Below are positions 18,515 through 28,032 of a DNA stretch of 64,000 nt, one piece after another (position 1 is the stretch's first letter; every line of letters starts with the position of its first letter). The stretch covers positions 186,001 to 250,000 of the forward strand of contig NC_019690.1 in the NCBI RefSeq assembly GCF_000317065.1. The letters run 5' to 3'. The translations under genes and the position numbers were made by a program. This DNA comes from Pseudanabaena sp. PCC 7367. GTDB taxonomy: Bacteria > Cyanobacteriota > Cyanobacteriia > Pseudanabaenales > Pseudanabaenaceae. The notes beneath the pieces were generated by a model that did not search any database, was not told the DNA's origin, and worked only from the letters and a program-made list of their open reading frames with translations.

Positions 18515-21500
18515 GTGGATGACGATCGTCGAGCTCAGGAATTAAAAAAATATCTGCTAGATATCCTCATTGGCATACCAGGATTAAGTGCCGATTCGAT
18601 CGGACATGTCCTTTTTGGGCTTCCATTGAGAGAGGAAAGAACAAAAAATGAAGGTAGGAAAGCTCACATAAAGCTTCAAACAGTCAGTGAGCTAGTTAAT
18701 GGTCTCACCCATGTACTGCAAGCTATTGAAGAACAGCCAGATCTGTTTTTAAGCAATCAAAAGAACCAAAAAGTTAAGCCGAATGCTCAAAAACCTTCTA
18801 GAGAGGATATTCTGCGTGCCTTTCATATGCAGAGCCAACTCACTTGGGAAGAGCGTGAACAACTAGGCTTACGAGCCGGTGATGACGATATTCTGGTGCA
18901 GCAAGCGTTACTTAATCTGGCTCTATATCCTGGGCAACATCGCAAGCAGCAGATTATAGATCTTTATAAGGCCTCAATCGGTGCTGATTTTTCGGAGTCA
19001 CCCTCTGAGCCAATTACAAGCCTTGATGATGTTGATGGCTGTATTAACAAATTTTTTGAGCTACGGCTACAAGAACACAAGCTACTAATAGGTAAGGTAA
19101 AAAATGCAATTACACGTCTGCTATTGCAGGCAGGTACAGGTCAGATGCGCTTCATTAGTTTTAATGACCAGGATCAATATGTTAAAAGGTTTTTACCGCA
19201 TGCTTTTGTGGAGCGCTTCACGCAAGTTGTTGTTGATAATAACCTGCTCAATCAAGAACTACCAGTCTATATTCAAGGAATTACCATCAATCATCTTGGT
19301 CCTCTGCCAGTACCAATCCACAAGGGAAATAAAGCACAAGGTGTATTTCATAAGGAATTGTTAGAGCTTCATTTTCCACAATATGAACCTCTTCACACAC
19401 CCATAGATACAATTTTTGAGCAATTATTATCACGAAAGACATCCGAGGCAGAGGTTGAGTTCTATGTCCGGATAAAAGAAGAAGATAATGATGATCAAAA
19501 TAATAAAAATAGATCCTACACCCCCTTCTCTAAAAGGGTTTATGAAAAGCTAAAAACACAGGTTGAAGGAAAATCTCGAATTCACTTCACAATAAAAAGC
19601 TCTGGGTTGGGAGGCACTCTTTCTCAAGTAATACGGGTAATCAATAAGGCTTTATTCTGGGGTATTAATTGCTTACAGGATGATTATTTCCCGATCGCCC
19701 ATGATGTCTTGATCCACCAGGACATTATTCAGAACAATGTTCCTTCAGCAGTTTGGTCTCATTGCTTAGTGAAGCTTTGTCGCTATGAAACGATTGAAAA
19801 AGCATTAACAGCTAGCTACCAACCTTTGCAGAAAAAAGGGGAAAGCAATCCTATTAACATCTCTAATGAATCCTACTATATGGGTATTCGCTCTTATGAA
19901 GAATTCACCTTCATTGATCCAATAGGTCGTGGAGATTACTGTCATTTTGACGTACTAGCCAGTGCAGCTAAGGCTGCTCTCCAGGCGCGTCTGCGGGCAG
20001 TTAATTTAACAGGGATTCCATCTCAGACTTATGTGCATGATTTACTACATCGCGTAGAACAACAATACATCATTGATGAGGCAAAGGCCTTGGTGACTGG
20101 CTATCCATTTTCATCCTTTGCCATGGAGAGTTGGTTAAGGACAGAATTATTGCCAGATAAAGTCAAAGTAGACGTTAAGTCATTCTCTTACGCTACCTTT
20201 GATGCCTACCTCACGATCACTGAGACTTTCCTAACTGAAGGCTCATACCGTAGTGCCTTCAAGTATTTAGATGTATTAAAACGATTATTAGATCATATAT
20301 CTAAAAGTTGGGTTTATTGGTGTGACAAATACGAAACACAGTATAGTCGCTACAACGACATGGAAAAATACGCTTTTTCAGGCTCTTTGCTTGTCCGCTA
20401 TGAACTATGTCTAGCTGAATATTTCTATGTCTTAGACTGGCAATCGGAGTTAGCATCAGAACAGACTCATTATTTCCTTGCGGATGAGCAATTACGAGAT
20501 ACGAAAGATTGTCTGGGTAATGCATGGCAAGCATTAGACCGGGCAGAACAGTTGCTCACAGTCAGATTGGCTAAATATTATGTGATCCATGAGGTTTCTC
20601 AGGCCACCTTTGCCCCCTATTACAAGTTGCTCTCTAAAATCTATCTATTGAGGGCAAAAATGTTGCTGTTCTTTCCTACAGCGGCTGGCACGGTAAATCC
20701 TGTGTACAAACTACCGACTGATTCTAAGCGCATTGCTAATAGAACAGAACCAAAGCATATTCATGGGGGACGTTTGTTTCTTCTAGAACGTGCTCGTTTA
20801 TATGCAGCTTGCAACGGGGATGATGAACTATATGTTATTTGTACAGCTTATCAGTGTCTAGCCTTACTAATGGCTTCATTCGTTCGAGATGGCTTTACGA
20901 TCGATGCGGCGAATCAGTTGGGCATTTCTATGACACCTGGCGATTGCCGCACTTGGGCACAGCAGCGTCGTGATCATGCATTGCTTCGTTATACCGCCAC
21001 TGGTAAGCGTTGCTATCACGAGATCAAACGAAATAGCGGCATGTCTTCCGATTTGGCCAAAGAACATCGCATATTTGGGCGCTATGAAATTGATGCGGTG
21101 CCAAATATCCGTGAGACGATCGGTGAGCATCCACCTGGCTACAAAAAACTCAAATTACAGGGGGAAATGCATGATGAATCTGAGGTGATCAATGAGTTCT
21201 TATATCTCGATATGCGCTTCTTAATGCTACCTAGAAGTACGGTTGATCCAGATGATCCCCAAAGCAAACAATTGATTTATATGTTTGGGCCAACATCGTG
21301 CTATTTATTTTTAATTCGCGGCCTCTGCCATCTGTGTAGCAATAACCAGACAGAATTTGGTGATCAGAGCCCTCAATTAACTGAAACAAATGATTTAGAT
21401 TTAAATGATTGGGACAAAAAGCTAGAAGAATGCTATCGCCTATTTACCTATGCATGGGCAATTGCTGATGATGGTGGTGTTATTGAGCAAATGGCTACCG

Positions 21501-21946
21501 AAGAAGGCAAATGGAGAATTAGACGCTACACCGAGGCTAGAAATAAGGCGACCCATGATCTTCACGCTACTAGTATCCGGGATCTTTATCCATACCGGGT
21601 GACAGATATTGCTGATCTGGGTAAAGTATTTGCCGCTATCTGCGCCACTTTGAGGATTTATACTCAATCTAATGCTCAGGAACGTCATCATGAAATAGCA
21701 TGGCTGTTTAACGGTTTAAAAGGCCAAGAGAGCTTTCAAAAGGATAATTCACTAGGTCAAGCCTTGAAGGGTCAACGGCGCTATAATGGCCACCTGGCTA
21801 CGTATTTAGACAAATGTCAGGCCAAAATCAAGGAAGCAGCTCAAAATGCCCAATACAATGCAGCATCTATTCTGGAGGAGAGAGATAGTCTAGTAAGCGA
21901 CATTTTTGAATTGACTGCCTGTGCTCATGAAACCGATCCTTGTTGA
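18515..21946 (+). CDS. Very large unassigned protein (1143 residues), mostly alpha-helical
   Basis: I do not recognise the family. There is no signal peptide, membrane segment, P-loop or clear nuclease motif. The N-terminus has two small helical units (about 1-70 and 95-155) that resemble adaptor domains of conflict systems only in general character. The middle and C-terminal parts are long helical stretches that might be TPR-like. The start is GTG 18515 without a strong binding site. I found no complete GCGATCGC in its 3.4 kb, unlike the neighbouring kinase and helicase genes, which suggests acquisition from elsewhere. Its only close neighbour is the divergent VWA membrane protein. Confidence 0.75.
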   Translation: MDDDRRAQELKKYLLDILIGIPGLSADSIGHVLFGLPLREERTKNEGRKAHIKLQTVSELVNGLTHVLQAIEEQPDLFLSNQKNQKVKPNAQKPSREDILRAFHMQSQLTWEEREQLGLRAGDDDILVQQALLNLALYPGQHRKQQIIDLYKASIGADFSESPSEPITSLDDVDGCINKFFELRLQEHKLLIGKVKNAITRLLLQAGTGQMRFISFNDQDQYVKRFLPHAFVERFTQVVVDNNLLNQELPVYIQGITINHLGPLPVPIHKGNKAQGVFHKELLELHFPQYEPLHTPIDTIFEQLLSRKTSEAEVEFYVRIKEEDNDDQNNKNRSYTPFSKRVYEKLKTQVEGKSRIHFTIKSSGLGGTLSQVIRVINKALFWGINCLQDDYFPIAHDVLIHQDIIQNNVPSAVWSHCLVKLCRYETIEKALTASYQPLQKKGESNPINISNESYYMGIRSYEEFTFIDPIGRGDYCHFDVLASAAKAALQARLRAVNLTGIPSQTYVHDLLHRVEQQYIIDEAKALVTGYPFSSFAMESWLRTELLPDKVKVDVKSFSYATFDAYLTITETFLTEGSYRSAFKYLDVLKRLLDHISKSWVYWCDKYETQYSRYNDMEKYAFSGSLLVRYELCLAEYFYVLDWQSELASEQTHYFLADEQLRDTKDCLGNAWQALDRAEQLLTVRLAKYYVIHEVSQATFAPYYKLLSKIYLLRAKMLLFFPTAAGTVNPVYKLPTDSKRIANRTEPKHIHGGRLFLLERARLYAACNGDDELYVICTAYQCLALLMASFVRDGFTIDAANQLGISMTPGDCRTWAQQRRDHALLRYTATGKRCYHEIKRNSGMSSDLAKEHRIFGRYEIDAVPNIRETIGEHPPGYKKLKLQGEMHDESEVINEFLYLDMRFLMLPRSTVDPDDPQSKQLIYMFGPTSCYLFLIRGLCHLCSNNQTEFGDQSPQLTETNDLDLNDWDKKLEECYRLFTYAWAIADDGGVIEQMATEEGKWRIRRYTEARNKATHDLHATSIRDLYPYRVTDIADLGKVFAAICATLRIYTQSNAQERHHEIAWLFNGLKGQESFQKDNSLGQALKGQRRYNGHLATYLDKCQAKIKEAAQNAQYNAASILEERDSLVSDIFELTACAHETDPC

Positions 21947-21957
21947 TTCTGATACCC

Positions 21958-22608
21958 CTACTTTGTCAAATCAGGTGCATCTTTCAAATCCTCATCGGCC
22001 AGATCCTCAAAATCAATATTTTCATATAGCAGTGAGAGGGGAAACTCCAGATTAAGGCTAAAAATATGAATTAAGGGATCGGCTGCTGATGCTTCAATCG
22101 TGGTGGATGAATATTCCCAGGTGCGATCGCGTCGCTGGTAAACTTCAATCCTGGGTTGCTCTGGGTTAATTAGGATATAGGTTTGTAAGGTATCGAGCAG
22201 CATATAGGTTTGTTGCTTGATGCCGCGATCGCGGGCTTCGGCAGCAGGCGATAGTACCTCGGCCACCAGACAAGGATATTGCCAGAAATCACGGGCAAAC
22301 CGATCGCGTTGATCGCAGGTGACCACAATGTCTGGATAGTAGTATTTCCCAGCTTTGATCATGACCTTGGCATCACTAACTGCAACCTTGCAGTTTTTAC
22401 CACGTAAATGCGGGATCAGCAGGGCGGCGAAATTAGTAGCAACCTGGCTATGGGGAATGGTGCCCCCGGTCATGGCGATAATCTTGCCGTTCTCATATTC
22501 ATATTTGAATTCTTGATTGGCTTCCCAGGTCAGATATGCTGCTGGCGACATGGTGGGTAAGTCGCTCTGTATCTCTTTATGGGCATCACCTTGGGCTTGG
22601 CTAATCAT
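21958..22608 (-). CDS. Uma2-family (DUF820) putative endonuclease
   Basis: This 216-residue Uma2-type protein belongs to the PD-(D/E)XK superfamily. The core shows E in YEYENGKIIAMTGG, the PDIVV motif and VAEVLSPAAEARDR followed by K of GIKQQTY. Such genes are greatly expanded in cyanobacteria and their role is unknown. It is convergent with the 1143-residue gene, 11 bases apart. A second, more divergent copy lies at 46.9 kb. Confidence 0.88.
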   Translation of the reverse strand: MISQAQGDAHKEIQSDLPTMSPAAYLTWEANQEFKYEYENGKIIAMTGGTIPHSQVATNFAALLIPHLRGKNCKVAVSDAKVMIKAGKYYYPDIVVTCDQRDRFARDFWQYPCLVAEVLSPAAEARDRGIKQQTYMLLDTLQTYILINPEQPRIEVYQRRDRTWEYSSTTIEASAADPLIHIFSLNLEFPLSLLYENIDFEDLADEDLKDAPDLTK

Positions 22609-22745
22609 GGCATCTTCCTGGCTACATCAGGCAAGTTTGGTCAGCGATCAATGTAGATCAGTGTAGATCAGTGCAATAGTTAATAGAATAGATATCAATC
22701 GGGCTAAGTCATTATTGTAAGAAAAAAGAGCCAAGGTTAGTAATT

Positions 22746-23069
22746 ATGCTATTGACCAGAGACTATCAAGAAACCATACAAGAAAGGGTGCAAAGCGATC
22801 CTGAATTTGCTAGTGGTTTGCTGAATGAAGCTATTTCACTTTTTCTAAATGGCGAACCAGAGGTAGCTAGATTCATGCCACGAGATCTGGTTAATGCCAC
22901 AGTGGGATTTGAAGAATTGGCGATCGCTACGGCTAAGCCCAGCAAAAGCTTACACCGAATGCTATCAGCTCAAGGTAATCCGACTATGGATAATTTCGCA
23001 ATTATTATTGATGTTTTGCGACGATATCTGAATGTAGAGATTCAAATCAATACTGTGCCCTGCAATTAG
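22746..23069 (+). CDS. Orphan addiction-module antidote-like HTH protein
   Basis: This 107-residue protein fits the 'addiction module antidote' Xre-like family that pairs with a HigB/RelE-type toxin. The signature is GFEELAIATAKPSKSLHRMLSAQGNPTMDNFAIIIDVLRRYL. No toxin gene is next to it, so it is either an orphan or acts in trans. The ATG is at 22746. Confidence 0.75.
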   Translation: MLLTRDYQETIQERVQSDPEFASGLLNEAISLFLNGEPEVARFMPRDLVNATVGFEELAIATAKPSKSLHRMLSAQGNPTMDNFAIIIDVLRRYLNVEIQINTVPCN

Positions 23070-23396
23070 CTGCCAAGATTGGCCTAGCTAGTTCTATAAA
23101 TTAACCAATTCGATCGAGATAAATAGGCCAAACACCAAATAATACAGAAATACATATAATCTTGAGGAATATATACTGATTATTGCTCGCTGCTATACAA
23201 TAGTGGTAGTCAGCGCTCCCTGGTGCCCGATCCTAAATATTTGCACATTGCTGGATCAAGCCTTGATATTGGCGATATGATTAAGTTTCAGTCGTCTTAG
23301 CACCCTTTACATTTTACATGTCATATATACATATCAGTGTATATAAGCTAGTTGGCGCTTAACCGATCCCCTTGTGTTTTACCAATCTATTGATCT
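23070..23396. other. AT-rich intergenic stretch
   Basis: About 330 bases between the antidote-like gene and the small ribbon-helix-helix gene. It includes a partly palindromic tacatgtcatatatacatatcagtgtatata area near 23315-23345. No gene is seen. Confidence 0.35.
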
Positions 23397-23564
23397 ATGT
23401 CAAAAAAACTAATTGGTGAAGGTTCTAGAGAAGGCTTGTTTATTCGGCTGCCCAAAAGCGAAAAGGCGATCCTCGATCAGTATTGTCGTCTGACCGATCG
23501 CCGCCAAACCGATGTAATCCGCGAATATATTCGGTCTTTGGAAGCTAAGTTGCAACCCCATTAA
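23397..23564 (+). CDS. Small ribbon-helix-helix (CopG/Arc-like) DNA-binding protein
   Basis: This 55-residue gene begins ATG 23397 and ends TAA 23562-23564. The translation shows the RHH plan: a short strand (GLFIRLPK), helix A (SEKAILDQYCRLTDR) and helix B (RQTDVIREYIRSLEAKL). RHH proteins of this size regulate plasmid copy number, partition or toxin-antitoxin operons. The neighbouring minus-strand genes also look plasmid-like. It has no clear Shine-Dalgarno sequence. Confidence 0.75.
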   Translation: MSKKLIGEGSREGLFIRLPKSEKAILDQYCRLTDRRQTDVIREYIRSLEAKLQPH

Positions 23565-23671
23565 GCTAACTAGTTTGGGCTAATTCGGCCTAGCTAGATT
23601 GACCCCTGGCAAACTTCAAAAAAAACAAGTAAAGAACCAAGCCATCCACCAACCAGAAGCCACAAGAAGCA

Positions 23672-23702
23672 CAAAAAGAAGGAGTAGGCATTACTCTACT
23701 CC
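23672..23702 (-). terminator. Rho-independent terminator of the plasmid-like operon
   Basis: Arms ggagtag (23681-23687) and ctactcc (23696-23702) pair with an 8-base loop. Read on the minus strand, the stem is followed by ttctttttg (23680-23672). It lies 54 bases after the last gene of the minus-strand operon. Confidence 0.65.
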
Positions 23703-23755
23703 CCTGTCTGGGTCGGTTCTTAGTTATTACGTTCGTTGGGGATAGAATGAGCGAA

Positions 23756-24109
23756 CTAACCTAATAAGGCTTCCATTTGGGTTTCCAATCGCACTAGACA
23801 AGCCAGAATCACTGGTTTAGCTTTCGCATTACAGGTTTCGAGCTGAGCCATATAGTGGGCATGGAGCGCTTCACATTCGTTTAGGTCAAAATCAGGAATG
23901 CGGCTTTGGTGGGGTTGATAAAAATCTACCAATCGTTCTGTTTCTTCCATTTCTGCCATTTCCTCCATTTGGATTGATGTATTGGTTGCGTGTTGAGGGC
24001 GATCGATCGGTTGGCTAAAGGCTGGCTCAAGCTCAATTACTACGGGCATTTCTGGTTGAGGCGCGGTCTGATTGAGAACTGGTTGCAGAATCATAAATTC
24101 GGTGGTCAT
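23756..24109 (-). CDS. Unassigned small protein of a plasmid-like operon
   Basis: A 117-residue acidic protein with a Pro/Gln-rich, probably disordered N-terminal half and a helical C-terminal segment (ECEALHAHYMAQLETCNAKA). No known domain is recognised. It follows the DUF3102-like gene by about 100 bases and precedes the terminator, so it is likely the last gene of that operon. Confidence 0.5.
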   Translation of the reverse strand: MTTEFMILQPVLNQTAPQPEMPVVIELEPAFSQPIDRPQHATNTSIQMEEMAEMEETERLVDFYQPHQSRIPDFDLNECEALHAHYMAQLETCNAKAKPVILACLVRLETQMEALLG

Positions 24110-24206
24110 GGTGATTACTCCTGGATTATTTAGGCTTAGGCGCGGGCTTGAATTAATTGGCTGAGTTGATTGAGGCGATCGCTAGATTTACAAATTTGTA
24201 AAGAAC

Positions 24207-25268
24207 CTACGAACTTAAGTCCTGGTCTGGCACAAACTGATAGAAATATTGCTCTAGCTTGCGATGCACCAACTTGGACATCGCCGGAGTGCAGCGCGTG
24301 AATAAAGTTTCCATTAGTTGGCGAATTTTTTGCTGCTGTTTAATTTGAATCTGGCGGCGTTCATTTGCCGAAAGCTTCTTAAAATTGGCTCTAGCATTTA
24401 ATAGTTCGCGCTGGTTAGCTGGCTGAGCGGTTGAACTGATGCCTGTTTGAATGGTTGGTTGTTCAGCAAGCTGATTGGTTAAATGGTTATCTTGCGAAAT
24501 TGCCAGATCTGGATCAATATCGATCGTAATTGGCTCTAGTCCAGAATTAGGCTCAAGCCCACCCGCTCGATCCGGCTCAGACATGGGCAAACTAGCAGGT
24601 TTCGATCGCTCTTGATATTTGGCCACAATCTCCTTCACCAGCTTTCCTGTAATGCGATCGCCCGTTGCCAGCACCTCCTGCCATGCCAGTCTTTGTTGCT
24701 GAGCATCCAACCCCGCCAAGGGTCGGCATTGCCGTTCATTTTGGGGCAGCATTGGCGCAACACCGGTAAGATTTTTAATCACCTTTGCGGCGGCAATCTT
24801 GCCATAGGCATAGGTCTTGCTAATCCCAAACTGCTCAAACGCATAGGCTTCAAAATTCGCGTGGGTTTCGCGGTAGAGGCGGCTCTCTTGAATATCCAGC
24901 AAGGCTAGACCGATTTCGATAATATTCTGCCGAATCATCTGCTCATATTTATGCAAGCGCTGCCGTTCTGCGACCGAGAGCGGTGATTGTAATTCGGCCT
25001 CAGTTAGCTCATTGCTATTAGTAAGCTGGCTCACAATCTCAGCATTCACGATCGCTGAATTAGAAAGGCTCAAGGGGCGATCGCCTTGATTCAAGTCTGC
25101 TTGCTTAAATCCTCGATTCGATTCCAGATTAGATTTAAAGTTAGATTCAACTTCAACTTCAGGATCAGCTTCAGGATCAGCCCCCCCATCCAAGTCATTA
25201 TGCAAGTGATTGAAATTATTAAAGTCATCATTCCATCGATCCGGTTGGGACTGCGCATTAGCTGGCAT
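24207..25268 (-). CDS. DUF3102/KorB-like DNA-binding protein of a plasmid-like operon
   Basis: This 353-residue protein has a disordered acidic N-terminus (about 1-95) and a helical core (about 100-225). The core motifs (LLDIQESRLYRETHANFEAY, FGISKTYAYGKIAAAKVI, ARPLAGL-type QCRPLAGL) are typical of a DNA-binding family on cyanobacterial plasmids and phages. FGISKTYAYGKIAAAK is the helix-turn-helix. A second helical basic region is near 290-345 (KLSANERRQIQIKQQQKIRQL). It overlaps the preceding HTH gene by 11 bases. A role in replication control or partition is plausible but inferred. Confidence 0.75.
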   Translation of the reverse strand: MPANAQSQPDRWNDDFNNFNHLHNDLDGGADPEADPEVEVESNFKSNLESNRGFKQADLNQGDRPLSLSNSAIVNAEIVSQLTNSNELTEAELQSPLSVAERQRLHKYEQMIRQNIIEIGLALLDIQESRLYRETHANFEAYAFEQFGISKTYAYGKIAAAKVIKNLTGVAPMLPQNERQCRPLAGLDAQQQRLAWQEVLATGDRITGKLVKEIVAKYQERSKPASLPMSEPDRAGGLEPNSGLEPITIDIDPDLAISQDNHLTNQLAEQPTIQTGISSTAQPANQRELLNARANFKKLSANERRQIQIKQQQKIRQLMETLFTRCTPAMSKLVHRKLEQYFYQFVPDQDLSS

Positions 25269-25644
25269 AGGGCGTATCTCCTGTTTCTAGGGTTGCTGTA
25301 GTTTCTAAGGCGAACAACAAATCTAAAATCGCGGTCAGTTCCGCTTGATATTGCTGAACTTGCTGCATGTGGGCACGGCGGGCATCCAACCCAGCCACGG
25401 CAATCGGTTTAGGTAGACCCAGGGCAGTAGCGTGGCGCAGCGATCGATCCATATAGGAAGCATCGGCCTTTCGGCTCCAGTTGCTAATCTGTGCTTCGGT
25501 GGCCTGGAACAATCGCGCCAGGTCTTTGTTCTTGCCCAATTCCAGATGCCTAAGGGTAATTTTGGCTAGCAATTGAGAACGACTGAGTTGGCGCAAATTC
25601 GCTATGTTCGATTGATGTTGGTGAGTTTTTCTTAGTTGGTTCAT
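25258..25644 (-). CDS. Small HTH-like protein upstream of the DUF3102-like gene
   Basis: A 128-residue protein starting at ATG 25644 (MNQLRKTHQHQS). The longer frame from 25737 would add a hydrophobic stretch unlike a DNA-binding protein. It contains LGKNKDLARLFQATEAQISNWSRKADASYMDR, which reads as a helix-turn-helix with a recognition helix SNWSRKA. The C-terminal part is helical. It overlaps the next gene by 11 bases, so the genes are co-translated. It is likely the regulator of this plasmid-like operon. Confidence 0.6.
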   Translation of the reverse strand: MNQLRKTHQHQSNIANLRQLSRSQLLAKITLRHLELGKNKDLARLFQATEAQISNWSRKADASYMDRSLRHATALGLPKPIAVAGLDARRAHMQQVQQYQAELTAILDLLFALETTATLETGDTPYAS

Positions 25645-26365
25645 CGGTAGATCTGGTTTGAATAATTTTGAAGCTAGCGAAACTAATAGGAATATTGAAC
25701 ATCTTAAAAATGCAAGCAACAATGCTAATAAATGCAAGCAATTATAAGAGTTTAGGAACTAACTAGAACGATCGAATTAGTGCTGGGGGCGATCTTTCTA
25801 GCCTGCTTAGATATCTAATGGGTGAGAATCTTTAATAAAATGCACCCATTTAACGAAAATTAACCCATTGCTGACTTTAATTTTTTGTGAGGTATTAATT
25901 GGAGTTTTAATTTAAACTTAATTTTAATTTCAAACTACGCTTAAGCCCCAAGGTACGGTAATTACAACTGCTTCTAGCCGGTTGTTTGGCTAGAATGTTA
26001 TAAGTTGTCTAGCAAATGGGAATAATAAATATAGTCAAATCAAATAAGCTGCCAAAAGGTGGTTGTCCGGGGGAGTCATCGAGTATTTAGTTAGCCCAAG
26101 TTAGCTCAAGATGTAGATAAGCAGACACGATCGTTAACTGTTAGCACGGATGTTTGAATGTTGCTAATAGTTAGTGATAGCAGGGGAAATAGTCTTTGTT
26201 TCCATTAAAAATATAATAGCCTCTTATGCATTAGTGTAATTTGCAGTTAAACTATATATGGTGCTTAATCTTGCCATTAAGTATATTCTAAGTTATACGT
26301 CTAGAATATGTCAAATTATATTTTATTGCAATCTATAGTGTTTTTAAATACAAACAGGGATTGTC

Positions 26366-26464
26366 ATGAAAATTGAATATATCCTTATAAAAGGTTGCAC
26401 ACAGGCGGTACTATTAAGTATTATCTCTACTATTACCTTTTTGCCTCACTTGATAAAGATTTAG
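26366..26464 (+). CDS. Possible 32-residue hydrophobic peptide
   Basis: ATG 26366 to TAG 26464 encodes MKIEYILIKGC followed by a single membrane-like stretch (AVLLSIISTITFLPHL). Such peptides may be type I toxins or just chance. An acagggattgtc lies directly upstream but is not a clear binding site. Confidence 0.2.
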   Translation: MKIEYILIKGCTQAVLLSIISTITFLPHLIKI

Positions 26465-26545
26465 TTCCTTCATTGCTTCGCTTTTAACCTATTCATTTCT
26501 GGGACATTTAGAAAGCTAAATCCTAAATCTTAAACCATTGATTAA

Positions 26546-26569
26546 CCCAACTAACTAAGACTAGTTGGG
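26546..26569. promoter_or_regulatory. 8-bp inverted repeat upstream of an HTH gene
   Basis: Arms cccaacta (26546-26553) and tagttggg (26562-26569) around 8 bases. The site lies 60 bases before the ATG of the Xre-like regulator, so it is a candidate autoregulatory operator. It could also be a hairpin in the leader. Confidence 0.35.
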
Positions 26570-26628
26570 CTGGGTCTGCTCCGATCTTGGTAGAGGTGGC
26601 TGACATTAATAGATAGTAGTAACGACGT

Positions 26629-27252
26629 ATGCAACTCAATTATCAAAGTACATGCCCAAAGATAATGGACACAAAAGCAATGCGATCGCCGCATGAGATT
26701 CTTAGTCTAGTAATGCAGCGCCACGAATTAACCGGCACCCAAATGGCTCATCAGTCGGGGTTGTCCGAAGCTCAAATTAGCAACTTCAAAACTGGCCGCA
26801 AAAGTCTGGCCACAGAAAGCTTAATTAAATTAATTATGGCGTTGCCTAATGATGCTCGTGTTGAATTCCTAGAGGCTGCTTTCGATCTGCCTGATTTAGG
26901 TTATGCCTATCTGAAGCGGCCACGTCCGTTTACAGCATTCCTGTTGTGGTGGTTGAATGAATTTGATGTCACCCTACGTGATTTGCAAAAGAAGGCATTG
27001 ATCTATACCAATTTTGAGATCGAGCAACTAGACGACCTATTGCATAATCGCCGCGACCCAACTGATACTGAATTGTTGGGTTTTTCGATCATTATGGCGC
27101 AGATCGATCCTGACCAAGAGGAACGCTACGCAACAGAAAAGTTAATTGCAATTCGTGATTGTGGTGAACCTTATATGTGGTCGGCTCTTGAAGCAGAATC
27201 GAGTATCAATACGCTGGGGTCAAAGAATGGCAAAAGGGGTAAATATCCCTAG
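26629..27252 (+). CDS. Xre-like helix-turn-helix protein with two HTH-like regions
   Basis: This 207-residue protein has an Xre HTH near 22-75 (LTGTQMAHQSGLSEAQISNF). A second, weaker HTH-like region is near 108-150 (VTLRDLQKKALIYTNFEIEQL). A basic C-terminus ends in KNGKRGKYP. ATG 26629 begins MQLNYQ; the in-frame ATG 26665 (MDTKAMRSP) is an alternative that removes 12 poorly typical residues. It is a probable transcription regulator standing alone. Confidence 0.75.
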   Translation: MQLNYQSTCPKIMDTKAMRSPHEILSLVMQRHELTGTQMAHQSGLSEAQISNFKTGRKSLATESLIKLIMALPNDARVEFLEAAFDLPDLGYAYLKRPRPFTAFLLWWLNEFDVTLRDLQKKALIYTNFEIEQLDDLLHNRRDPTDTELLGFSIIMAQIDPDQEERYATEKLIAIRDCGEPYMWSALEAESSINTLGSKNGKRGKYP

Positions 27253-27457
27253 CACATTTCGATCGGATCGAAAAACTATTTAAACTTTTTTTGAGCATTC
27301 TTGCTGCGTAAATAAGTAAGCTAAATCTTAGTCAGGTACTAGTTCTTGGCTGATTTAGCTAGTTCGTTAAATCAAATCGCTTTGCATCAGCTAAATTAAT
27401 CATTTTAATTAATCATTAAGCTAGTTGAGGAATGCCCCAAATGTTGATCAATATCAA

Positions 27458-27479
27458 GCCCCTGCCATAGTTGGTGGGG
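27458..27479 (+). terminator. Candidate terminator hairpin
   Basis: The sequence cccctgccatagttggtgggg folds with CCCC/GGGG and an inner CCA/TGG helix. It is followed by a T-containing but impure tract. It lies about 205 bases after the HTH gene in the 404-base gap 27253-27656, where I see no gene. Confidence 0.4.
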
Positions 27480-27656
27480 GTTAATTTAGTTACTAATTAA
27501 TTACAAATTAATTACCAGCAATCGCCAGGATTAGGTTTGGGATAAGTCGATCGCCTGCAAAAGTTGGCATAACGCCTGAGCTATGATGGTCTGATAGTCT
27601 TTCTTTTACAACTCAGCCAAGTTCCTTTTTATTGCTATCCTTAAAACTCAAAACCT

Positions 27657-27932
27657 ATGACTGAACTAACCCAAACTGCGATCCAAATGCAAACCGCGAT
27701 CCACGTCAAAACCAAAGTGCTACCAGGGAATCGGGTGGAAATCACCTTGCCCGCCCACACCACGGCGAAGATGGTCGATGTATTTGTGGTGCTGCCAGAA
27801 CAATTGCTGGAGGAGACTCAGACATTATCGATTTTAGAAATAATTGAAAATGTACGGGGCAAAATAAAGTATCGATCGGCTGAAGATATCGATCGGCAAA
27901 TTCAAGCGGAGCGAGATTCATGGGACTTCTAA
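27657..27932 (+). CDS. Orphan VapB-like antitoxin
   Basis: This 91-residue protein matches a small cyanobacterial antitoxin type normally followed by a PIN (VapC) toxin. The N-terminal strand-rich part reads TKVLPGNRVEITLP and VFVVLPE; the tail IDRQIQAERDSWDF is the toxin-binding signature. Here the next gene is an ATPase, 100 bases on, and no PIN gene is nearby. Confidence 0.65.
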   Translation: MTELTQTAIQMQTAIHVKTKVLPGNRVEITLPAHTTAKMVDVFVVLPEQLLEETQTLSILEIIENVRGKIKYRSAEDIDRQIQAERDSWDF

Positions 27933-28032
27933 GAAACCTTTATTTTAACTGTTATAGTTTGAGAACTAATCTAGATATCTAACCATACAATCAAATTAAC
28001 TGAATAATCAGAAAGTGCGACGGAGCAAATAA

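Larger units (their letters stand above)
25645..26628. other. Long AT-rich intergenic region
   Basis: Nearly 1 kb without a convincing gene. It holds a 32-codon frame for a hydrophobic peptide at 26366-26464 (listed separately) and an 8-bp inverted repeat just before the next HTH gene. The rest is AT-rich and featureless to me. Confidence 0.4.
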
